A DNA stretch of 64,000 nt. It comes from Litorivivens sp041624475 (lineage in GTDB: Bacteria; Pseudomonadota; Gammaproteobacteria; Pseudomonadales; Spongiibacteraceae). The notes beneath the pieces were generated by a model. The model was not told where the DNA came from. It searched no databases and saw only the letters and a list, made by a program, of their open reading frames with translations. Below, piece after piece: positions 53,701 through 59,965 of the stretch (positions within the stretch are counted from its first letter, which is position 1; the number at the start of each line of letters is the position of its first letter). The stretch is taken from NCBI RefSeq assembly GCF_041624475.1, contig NZ_JBFJUX010000005.1, positions 62,001-126,000 of the forward strand, read 5' to 3'. The position numbers and the translations under genes are program-made.

Positions 53701-54844
53701 GGAAGGTACCCTGAGTGTTGGCGCTTACCGGCAGCGTGGCGGAAGAGAACACGCTGTTTACCGCCTGCACCTCGTTGAATATATCGATAAATATATTGGT
53801 CAATTTTCCAGGTTGGTCGAACTCAACCTCATAGGAATCACCGCCACCCATGCTTGCCATCTTACCGTAGAAAAATATCTCTTCGTCTATTTTGCTGGCA
53901 AGGTTGGGGTCCGGGTCATAGACCGCTATGGTGTAGGTGGAAATATTGCGGTCTGCTTGGGCACTGTCGCTGACATTGACGCGCTTCATAAATCGTGTCC
54001 ATTCGTCAGCCCAATAGCCTCCATTAGCGCTGCCCGAATTGGTCAGATTGGTAACCGCTATCGGTGTCATGTAAAAGTTGTGCTCATCTGAACCTTGCGC
54101 ATAGCTAAATGCATTAATCAGCTCATTGCTAAGCACGGTTTCAGGGCTGCCTGTTCCGTCTTTTACCGACGCATTTTCTTTGGTCGCATTTCCTAGATAG
54201 ACCACAACAGCATCCCGACACTCAGTTGATACCGTTGTAACACTGGAATAATCGGTACCCGAGCAGGAAGTGCTTAACCCGTTCAATGCTGCCCAGGTTT
54301 CCGCCACCATATCGCCGGTTTGGGCCTGATTCGCCAGAATGCTGTTGTTCGTGCTGTCTTGGAAGGATTTCACCATCGCGACGAAACTGTCGATAGTGCT
54401 GGACTCACTTACCTCACCGGTTTCCGGATCCGTGAGTCCGTCATGCATTAGTTTTGGCTGGAGCACAAGATAGCCGCAATCATCGCCGCCTTTGGTCAGG
54501 CCATTCGGATAACTATTTTCAATCCCATTTTTATTAAACACCATCAAACCAACTTTGACCTTTCCCAAGAGTTCAGGAAGGTTCTTTAAAGCCAGCATGG
54601 TATTAACCAGGGAGCACTGCTCCATACCCGCCACCGAATTCCCCATACTGGGAGCACCGGTACCGTCGTCATATGTGCAACCGTGAGTGACATTCGCATT
54701 TGCATTGGCCGAGGTATGCCAGGCAATCAGTACGGTAGGTTCGTTCCCCCCCGCCGGGTTATTACCGGTAAAGAGATCGATATCTTCTGCTGACACCAGG
54801 CCGCTGAAGGCAAAAAGTACACACAACCACTTTTTCATGCTCAT
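50714..54844 (-). CDS. pilY1: Type IV pilus tip adhesin/biogenesis factor PilY1
   Basis: A 1376-residue exported protein. A signal peptide (cleavage near VSAED) is followed by a vWA-like region whose metal site is degenerate: at residues 42-47 WHTSAN stands where DxSxS is expected. The C-terminal half has the PilY1 beta-propeller with VNFGDINGDN near its start and Ca-binding-like loops DRNFDGVVD (near 1080) and DFDGNGDLFD (near 1255). In P. aeruginosa PilY1 with the minor pilins primes pilus assembly and senses surfaces. Last gene of its operon. Confidence 0.93.
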   Translation of the reverse strand: MSMKKWLCVLFAFSGLVSAEDIDLFTGNNPAGGNEPTVLIAWHTSANANANVTHGCTYDDGTGAPSMGNSVAGMEQCSLVNTMLALKNLPELLGKVKVGLMVFNKNGIENSYPNGLTKGGDDCGYLVLQPKLMHDGLTDPETGEVSESSTIDSFVAMVKSFQDSTNNSILANQAQTGDMVAETWAALNGLSTSCSGTDYSSVTTVSTECRDAVVVYLGNATKENASVKDGTGSPETVLSNELINAFSYAQGSDEHNFYMTPIAVTNLTNSGSANGGYWADEWTRFMKRVNVSDSAQADRNISTYTIAVYDPDPNLASKIDEEIFFYGKMASMGGGDSYEVEFDQPGKLTNIFIDIFNEVQAVNSVFSSATLPVSANTQGTFLNQIYIAMFRPDASAGPRWLGNLKQYQLGFDASGTIVLTDATQDPSSGPVTSATNINTGTLKGTAASFWTTNTPSGQADWPTEADEGFGFWVNSPSGDARSFDKPDGDLVEKGGAGQIARVQYLTSQAARKVYTCNSTACPTNATLPEFSTSNNTLTSNADTLFALSSSGAGSAAIRAGSIDKLNVTYACESIKVRGVNTTYCNFYEAVAGTLPAVRAESGNGQNQVAADHVDITPTDATFLPQTDCNNAMTDANTCEVLETGTHSVSGLKYFRVKMPSMPAGANNGGNQLEVTVYRYSTDAVVTQNSHGFSTGEQITLSSCAISASETVNGGAGVGLNQMTGGSFVTEAATINTANSYTIELNNVALGSHDVTCQGETLLSGTNLIQWVRGEDVANNENLEGPCPLNNDGTRKYPDGTTSCNINIRPSIHGDVLHSRPAVINFGDINGDNPSGETDVIVFYGANDGLYRAINGNQTRSITLADGRVIPAGGELWSFVAPEFFTKLPRLFNDAPRIDYTGVVDDEAIPRDYFFDGITSILQDKRTTGATAGKSYIFLTARRGGAVVYAMDVTDPTQPPKILWKKTNADIPELAQTWSQPKIVEIKGHANPVMIMAAGYDADVEDCEPAGQCVDSNGNAVTRTTDEGRGIIILDVTDGSLVWAALGDCSGVAGATSSNCFDNSDFTVDFDKSFAADVTVVDRNFDGVVDRLYAADVGGGIWRVDLEPDGYSTTPTPADFQLIKIADISGTGNDARKFLFAPDVVPTNNFDAVVAVTGDREHPLFTSDSTPGLAYNVTNRFYMIKDTVSYDGDPNRSVAHEQSRAVLTEADLFNRTVGRCLDANNAPVDCTYNSSTGKYEDANGTEVTLVDFDGNGDLFDGYYFSFAGAGEKGVNAPVVVAGNVFFATNQPDAVPEDSCTANLGKARGYKVNFLTGDATTNVFVGGGMPPSPIAGLVTIGDETVPFIIGGEGPSAFDPSTPTLNLDPGRKRTYWYYK

Positions 54845-54861
54845 AACTCTCTCCTGCTGAC

Positions 54862-55410
54862 CTAGGGACAGCTAGTACCAACAATTGCCAGCAAATAAAT
54901 ACCCTGATGCATTTCTATTCCGGCACCAGTAACACCATCGGCCACGGTTGAAGCCACATCCCAGTTCATTCTCGAACACCATGAATTGCCCGAGGTCACG
55001 CCGCCACTACCACCGAAAATACCGGTAGAGGCCATTGAACCACTACCTAAACACTGTGCCTCATTGGGGTTACTGACATCCAGTTCCGGGACTTTGATAA
55101 TGGTCGATTTGGTGCAATTGGGTGGGGCTACGGAGGCAATCATGTCATCGACGCCATCACCGTTAAAATCAGTACCGATTTCTTCCGGGTTTACGGGGAG
55201 TGGCAGCGCAAAGTTGGCAGGGTTACTGATATAAGCCTCCATACCATTTCGCGCCGCTAGCTTCGCTTCAATGCGATACTGCTGGTTGCCGGCAATTTTG
55301 AAATTAATATTGCTGGACGACACCAGACTGGTAACGATGATCATGAAAATACCCACCATGACCAAAACAATCACCAGAGTGGCTCCGCGTTCTCTGCTTA
55401 GGGACCTCAT
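54862..55410 (-). CDS. pilX: Minor pilin assembly protein PilX
   Basis: A 182-residue prepilin-like protein. The leader MRSLSRERG precedes the hydrophobic helix ATLVIVLVMVGIFMIIVTSL. As in other PilX proteins, glutamate at position 5 of the mature chain is absent. IAGNQQYRIEAKLAARNGMEAY is the conserved PilX region. The start overlaps the pilW stop by four bases. Cysteines in the C-terminal half suggest disulphides. Confidence 0.9.
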   Translation of the reverse strand: MRSLSRERGATLVIVLVMVGIFMIIVTSLVSSSNINFKIAGNQQYRIEAKLAARNGMEAYISNPANFALPLPVNPEEIGTDFNGDGVDDMIASVAPPNCTKSTIIKVPELDVSNPNEAQCLGSGSMASTGIFGGSGGVTSGNSWCSRMNWDVASTVADGVTGAGIEMHQGIYLLAIVGTSCP

Positions 55411-56471
55411 GACTCACGCACCCCCGATACGTTTTGGATCAATATAACGCTGCGAAAGACCCGGCGTTTAAAAGCGTCGTTAAAAGGTCCCACGCGCGCC
55501 GCTTCTCCGAGATCATAGGTTTTATTGTCATTCCAACCAGGAAAGGGGTCGATACTGCGTACGAGCACAGCAACTGCAATAGAAACAACATTGGAGAAAT
55601 TTTCAGTGTCACTCGATGATCCTGCCGAAGGACAGCCGACACCCGTTAAATCATCTACCCTCGGGTCTGGCACATAACAATCGGGGGCTCCGTTGTCATC
55701 CAGATCGATACCGTATTCAAAGTGAATATCCTGAATCCCCTCCACTAGAGAGCGTGTAACCAAGTCGCCGTTAACAAACTCAACCACTTTGAGCGTGGGA
55801 ATACCGTCGCTGGGGTCACACTCGTCGCAACTGGAGACAAAGAAAGAGCTGACGCGATAGGGCCACACCCGTGCGGTGTTGCAGTCATCGTCACGCAAAG
55901 TGAAGCTGGATTTGACCGTATTGAATCGAAATTCGTCAGAATCCAGCGAGCAAGAAGAAATCTGCAGGTAGGGGTCGCCGTCGACAGCCGCCGATTGCGC
56001 AACTGAATCCCCGCTGACACGACGCACAACTAAAACCTCACCGTTAGTTACAATACTGGCATCGGTGGTAGTGAAACAGGACGGCGTCGCAGCCGATGAA
56101 GAATAGCCAAAACCCTCAACGGCCGTTGGTAATTCAGGCGCTGCGCTGTCACCGTCTGAGTCTGTAAGGCTGATACCAAGATTAGCGAGCGTTGTGCCGT
56201 CCTCACATGGATTTGGGGATGTGTAGTCAATACTGGCATTAAAATAAGGCCCAAGATAACCGGCTAGGGCAATCTCATCAGTGAGGATTTGTATGGCGTA
56301 ACGCCCGTTTTCAGAAAGTTCTGAGCTGCGATTTAACTCAGTCCGAGTGGCGCTCACTGATGCCATTAAACTAATAATACCGACCAGCATAAACGCGCCG
56401 AGCGTTAAAGCAATCATGATTTCCAGCAGAGTCAGACCATGCTGACGCAAATTTAAAGTCTGTTTCATCAT
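55407..56471 (-). CDS. pilW: Minor pilin PilW
   Basis: A 354-residue type IV prepilin. The peptidase site is RQHG|LTLLEIMIALTLGAFMLVG, with Glu5. The large globular domain is rich in Asp, Ser and Cys (SCSLDSDEF; SSCDECDPSDG). PilW is part of the tip complex with PilV, PilX, FimU, PilE and PilY1. It overlaps pilX and pilV by four bases each. Confidence 0.92.
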   Translation of the reverse strand: MMKQTLNLRQHGLTLLEIMIALTLGAFMLVGIISLMASVSATRTELNRSSELSENGRYAIQILTDEIALAGYLGPYFNASIDYTSPNPCEDGTTLANLGISLTDSDGDSAAPELPTAVEGFGYSSSAATPSCFTTTDASIVTNGEVLVVRRVSGDSVAQSAAVDGDPYLQISSCSLDSDEFRFNTVKSSFTLRDDDCNTARVWPYRVSSFFVSSCDECDPSDGIPTLKVVEFVNGDLVTRSLVEGIQDIHFEYGIDLDDNGAPDCYVPDPRVDDLTGVGCPSAGSSSDTENFSNVVSIAVAVLVRSIDPFPGWNDNKTYDLGEAARVGPFNDAFKRRVFRSVILIQNVSGVRES

Positions 56472-57040
56472 GATAGATTCGCCAGTCTGACCAGAACACT
56501 TACCGCACGACGACGGGTTTCAGGTCCGTATTGATTTTGACCACAACTGTTAGTAGGCACGACGGTATCACTAAGACCTTGCCACGCGACTGTCACGCGA
56601 TACAAACGATTCGCAGCATCGACCTGTTCTATGCATCCTCGGGCATCAATCATGGCACCGAGATTGACGGTCGCGTCGCTTGCATCCTTCTCAGAGGCTC
56701 CGAGAAGGGCGTTATGCCAGGCCAGCATATCGGCGTCGGCCCTGTTCTGCTGAGCACTGCTGCCGCAATCCTGAACGTCTGTACCAAAAGTTACCCCTGT
56801 ACCGAATTCCTCTCCATTCGCCCCGTTGCTGTAACAGGTAACCACCTGACGATTCACATTGATTCGGTCCACCATATCCTGGACCAAGGTCAAGGCCTGC
56901 AGCCGCTGATAGGATTCAGCTTCCTGCTGCACTGTGCGCACAACCAGCCCCGCCGCTCCCATCAATGCCACCAGCGACACCAACAAGGCGATCAGCAACT
57001 CAATCATCCCGATACCGCGCTGTTTCAGATGCCTCTTCAT
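56468..57040 (-). CDS. pilV: Minor pilin PilV
   Basis: A 190-residue prepilin with site KQRG|IGMIELLIALLVSLVALMG and Glu5. The body has cysteines (VTCYSNG, VQDCGSS, CGQNQYG). The ATG at 57040 overlaps the fimU stop by one base (TGATG) and has GGGAG upstream; extra in-frame codons upstream lie inside fimU and are not used. Confidence 0.92.
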   Translation of the reverse strand: MKRHLKQRGIGMIELLIALLVSLVALMGAAGLVVRTVQQEAESYQRLQALTLVQDMVDRINVNRQVVTCYSNGANGEEFGTGVTFGTDVQDCGSSAQQNRADADMLAWHNALLGASEKDASDATVNLGAMIDARGCIEQVDAANRLYRVTVAWQGLSDTVVPTNSCGQNQYGPETRRRAVSVLVRLANLS

Positions 57041-57504
57041 CAGCAACTCCCGGATTTCAAAGAAGGCTTGCCTGTCGCCGAAAGATTTACACATTGAGTA
57101 GACGATCCCGAGCCACTCGGCGGCGTAATTTCCACTTCCACATCCGCGCCATTGCGGCGGCCATCACCGCCAAAACTGAAAGCTGTTGCGGAAGGCGTAC
57201 CGGTAAGCGTTATACCGGTGAACCCATCCTGTACGCGCAGATTGTTCCCACCGCTTGCCACTGTCCAGCCATCACTCCATCCTCCGGCCGCCGGCGTCAT
57301 CGTCACGGTAGCATTGCGCTTTACCGCCTCACTACGCGCAAAGTTCAACGAGGCCACCAGATCATTGGCCGCACTACGCACCCGCTGGGTCGCAATCATA
57401 TTCTGGAATGAGGGCACCGCCAGCGACGCAACAATGGCCACCACCGCTAGCGTGACCAGCATTTCCATCAGGGTGAAACCCCTGTTTTTACCTAACGCCA
57501 GCAT
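57040..57504 (-). CDS. fimU: Minor pseudopilin FimU/FimT (GspH family)
   Basis: A 154-residue prepilin with KNRG|FTLMEMLVTLAVVAIVASLA and Glu5, followed by a GspH-type domain (FARSEAVKRNATVTM; VQDGFTGITL; FSFGGDGRRNG) and a C-terminal Cys pair. By position next to pilV it corresponds to fimU; fimT is the alternative since the two are similar. It overlaps pilE by 13 bases and pilV by one. Confidence 0.88.
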   Translation of the reverse strand: MLALGKNRGFTLMEMLVTLAVVAIVASLAVPSFQNMIATQRVRSAANDLVASLNFARSEAVKRNATVTMTPAAGGWSDGWTVASGGNNLRVQDGFTGITLTGTPSATAFSFGGDGRRNGADVEVEITPPSGSGSSTQCVNLSATGKPSLKSGSC

Positions 57505-57926
57505 CGTGCACCTGAATGTTGAGAAGTTTTGGCACCGAGGTTGTTAATGCGCAACCAGCCACAATCGGTATCGTCGCTGGCCTGAGCACCGGTCGGCGTC
57601 GCCGTAACTTGATAGGCCGGAGGTGAATCTACGGTGCCATCATTGTTGATGTCATTGGTAGTCGTTACCGTGTAATTGTCAGACACTTCGGGTGGCGCCG
57701 TTGCGCCGAGCGCGGTCATGTCAGCAGCATAAGCACGGTTATCCAGCAGAAAGCGCTCCTGTAGATTGGCCACTTCGAGAGTATAACTCGCGGCGGCACT
57801 TCGATTGGCCCGCACGGTACTATCGCGATAGCTCCCAAGTGCAATGGTGGCAATAATCGCAATCATCGCCACCACGATCATCATTTCTATGAGGGTGAAA
57901 CCCTGTGTCTGCCTCGCTGAGCCCAT
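57492..57926 (-). CDS. pilE: Minor pilin PilE
   Basis: A 144-residue prepilin with site RQTQG|FTLIEMMIVVAMIAIIATIA and Glu5, then SYRDSTVRANRSAAASYTLEVANLQERF (in part: NLQERFLLDNRAYAA), typical of the PilE minor pilin group. Two Cys near the C-terminus can form the disulphide loop (DTDCGWLRINN, GARC). In P. aeruginosa pilE is the last gene of the operon; here it is the first. An AlgR-like site lies upstream. Confidence 0.9.
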   Translation of the reverse strand: MGSARQTQGFTLIEMMIVVAMIAIIATIALGSYRDSTVRANRSAAASYTLEVANLQERFLLDNRAYAADMTALGATAPPEVSDNYTVTTTNDINNDGTVDSPPAYQVTATPTGAQASDDTDCGWLRINNLGAKTSQHSGARCWR

Positions 57927-58002
57927 TGGCGTATCCCATCGCTCTTTTCGGATTTATGACTGAGATACTCGTCCACACCGCACACAAATGCAGCCGGGTT
58001 GC

Positions 58003-58012
58003 GACAAACGGT
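58003..58012 (-). promoter_or_regulatory. AlgR-like binding site upstream of the minor pilin operon
   Basis: ACCGTTTGTC on the minus strand differs at one base from the AlgR consensus ACCGTTCGTC. It lies 77-86 bases before the pilE start. In P. aeruginosa, AlgR activates the minor pilin operon from such a site. No strong promoter is seen downstream (TATCTC near 57966 is a possible -10), in keeping with an activator-dependent promoter. Confidence 0.5.
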
Positions 58013-58030
58013 AGGATTAAGGGGATAAGC

Positions 58031-58056
58031 GGTCACGGCATGCAAAAACCGTGACC
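58031..58056 (-). terminator. Hairpin after ispH, possible terminator
   Basis: GGTCACGG, a ten-base loop, CCGTGACC: a perfect eight-base stem four bases after the ispH stop. No T-run follows on the minus strand, so it may only slow or partly stop transcription into pilE, or protect the 3' end. Confidence 0.4.
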
Positions 58057-58060
58057 GGGA

Positions 58061-59023
58061 TCACTTAGCGGTGGCGTCGACCCAACGCAGTTCACGCGGC
58101 AGAGAGAAGGTGATGTTTTCCGGGCGCCCGTCCAGCTCAACCGGTGTGGTCGCACCCAACTCACAGAGTCTGGCAATTACGTCCTGCACCAGCACTTCCG
58201 GGGCGGAGGCGCCGGCGGTGATACCAATCGCTTTCACGCCTTCCAACCACTGTGGCTGGATGTCTTGCGCCGCGTCGATCAGATGCGCCTGACAACCCTT
58301 GCGCTCGGCCAGCTCGCGCAGACGATTGGAGTTGGAGGAATTGGGGGAACCCACCACCAGCACCAGATCCGCTTGGTCGGCCAGAGTTTTCACTGCATCC
58401 TGGCGGTTCTGGGTGGCATAGCAGATGTCATCTTTGCGCGGACCTTCGATGGCCGGGAATCTGGCGCGCAGGGCATCAATAACCGCTGCGGTATCATCCA
58501 TCGACAGGGTGGTCTGGGTCACAAAAGACAGGTGTTCGGGCTTGTTCACTTGCAGGCTGGCAACCTGCTCTGCGTCTTCCACGAGGTAAATGGCGCCGCC
58601 CTGGCTTTCGTCGTACTGACCCATGGTGCCTTCCACTTCCGGATGGCCTTTGTGGCCAATCAGAATACACTCGCGGCCCTCCTGACTGTACTTGAGCACT
58701 TCCATATGCACCTTGGTCACCAGCGGGCAGGTGGCATCAAACACTTTCAGGCCACGCTGCTCGGCCTCTTCCCGCACTGCACGGGAAACACCGTGAGCGG
58801 AGAAAATAACAATCACATCGTCCGGTACTTCGTGGAGCTCATCCACAAACACCGCCCCGCGATCGCGCAGGTTGTCGACCACAAATTTGTTGTGCACGAC
58901 TTCGTGGCGCACGTAGATGGGCGCACCAAAGACATCCAGGGCGCGATTGACGATTTCGATGGCGCGATCAACTCCAGCGCAAAAACCGCGCGGATTGGCC
59001 ATTTTGATTTCGATAGCGCTCAT
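58061..59023 (-). CDS. ispH: 4-hydroxy-3-methylbut-2-enyl diphosphate reductase IspH
   Basis: The last MEP-pathway enzyme makes IPP and DMAPP through an iron-sulphur cluster. The 320-residue protein has the three cluster cysteines in RGFCAGVDRAI, FDATCPLVTKVH and DDICYATQNRQ, plus VVGSPNSSNSNRL and GITAGASAPEVL. The ATG overlaps the fkpB stop by four bases. It belongs to the conserved ribF-ileS-lspA-fkpB-ispH group. Confidence 0.98.
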   Translation of the reverse strand: MSAIEIKMANPRGFCAGVDRAIEIVNRALDVFGAPIYVRHEVVHNKFVVDNLRDRGAVFVDELHEVPDDVIVIFSAHGVSRAVREEAEQRGLKVFDATCPLVTKVHMEVLKYSQEGRECILIGHKGHPEVEGTMGQYDESQGGAIYLVEDAEQVASLQVNKPEHLSFVTQTTLSMDDTAAVIDALRARFPAIEGPRKDDICYATQNRQDAVKTLADQADLVLVVGSPNSSNSNRLRELAERKGCQAHLIDAAQDIQPQWLEGVKAIGITAGASAPEVLVQDVIARLCELGATTPVELDGRPENITFSLPRELRWVDATAK

Positions 59024-59457
59024 TTCCCGGCAACTTCCACATTGAGAATTTCTGCAGTAAAGCGCAGTGTACGCCCCGCCAGCGGGTGATTAAAGTTCAC
59101 AATGACTTCGTCTTCACTGACCGACTGCACCACCCCCGGCAGCTCGGCGCGCTGAGCGTCGGCAAAGGAAATCACCATGCCTTCATTCAATTCCATATCG
59201 GCGCCAAATTGATCGCACTTGAAATGCTGGATATTGGCGGGATTGGGCTGACCAAAGGCATCTTCAGGCTTCAGCTCAAAATCTTTTTTCTCACCGGCCT
59301 GCATACCAAGCAGTTTCTTCTCCACCCCCGGCAACAGACTGCCGTCACCGTAGGTAAAGGTGGCGGGGCTGCGGTCGAAAGTGGAATCCACGACGGAACC
59401 GTCCTCCATCGCCAGTTCGAAATGCAGCGTAATGCGGGATTGGCTATCAATAGTCAT
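59020..59457 (-). CDS. fkpB: FKBP-type peptidyl-prolyl isomerase FkpB (SlpA-like)
   Basis: A 145-residue SlyD-like isomerase and chaperone. It shows ITLHFELAMEDGSVVDSTFD, TFTYGDGSLLPGVEKKLLGM and the insert-in-flap region with EDAFGQPNPANIQ. The ATG at 59457 gives the family N-terminus and sits just after the lspA stop; the upstream open frame is lspA read out of frame. It overlaps ispH by four bases. Confidence 0.96.
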   Translation of the reverse strand: MTIDSQSRITLHFELAMEDGSVVDSTFDRSPATFTYGDGSLLPGVEKKLLGMQAGEKKDFELKPEDAFGQPNPANIQHFKCDQFGADMELNEGMVISFADAQRAELPGVVQSVSEDEVIVNFNHPLAGRTLRFTAEILNVEVAGK

Positions 59458-59458
59458 A

Positions 59459-59965
59459 TCAACGGTTTTCCGGGTGCAGCACCATATCCAGCAGCATGCT
59501 GGCGGCACCGACGGTAATGCAGGTATCGGCCCAGTTAAAAGCCGGAAAGTAATAGTTGTTCCAGTGCAGGGAAATAAAATCCACCACGTAACCCAATGCC
59601 ACGCGGTCAACCAGATTACCCACAGCACCGGCGAGGATCATGCAAAGTGAAAAAGTCAGCAATTTCTGCTGGTTTTTGATCAGTGCCATCCACACCATCA
59701 GGGCCAGACTCACACCCAGCGACACCACAATAAAAAACCAGCGCTGCCAGCCACCGGCGTCACTCAGAAAGCTGAAGGCGGCCCCGGTATTGTAGTGCAG
59801 AGTGAGATTGAACACCGGCAGCACATACACCGGCTGCCCGTAGGACAGGTACGTGTCGGCCAGGTGCTTGGTCCACTGATCCAGCAGGACCATGGCGAAG
59901 GCCAGCAGATACCAGCGCATGACTCCGGTCTCCACCAGGTTCCGGACAATCCGGCGACTATGCAT
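59459..59965 (-). CDS. lspA: Lipoprotein signal peptidase LspA
   Basis: This inner-membrane aspartyl protease cleaves prolipoprotein signal peptides. It has four predicted membrane helices and the motifs LHYNTGAAFSFL, AVGNLVDRVALGYVVDF and FPAFNWADTCITVG with both catalytic Asp. The ATG at 59965 is chosen; it overlaps the ileS end by eight bases. Alternatives are ATG 59983, whose ribosome site is too close, and ATG 59920. Confidence 0.95.
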   Translation of the reverse strand: MHSRRIVRNLVETGVMRWYLLAFAMVLLDQWTKHLADTYLSYGQPVYVLPVFNLTLHYNTGAAFSFLSDAGGWQRWFFIVVSLGVSLALMVWMALIKNQQKLLTFSLCMILAGAVGNLVDRVALGYVVDFISLHWNNYYFPAFNWADTCITVGAASMLLDMVLHPENR

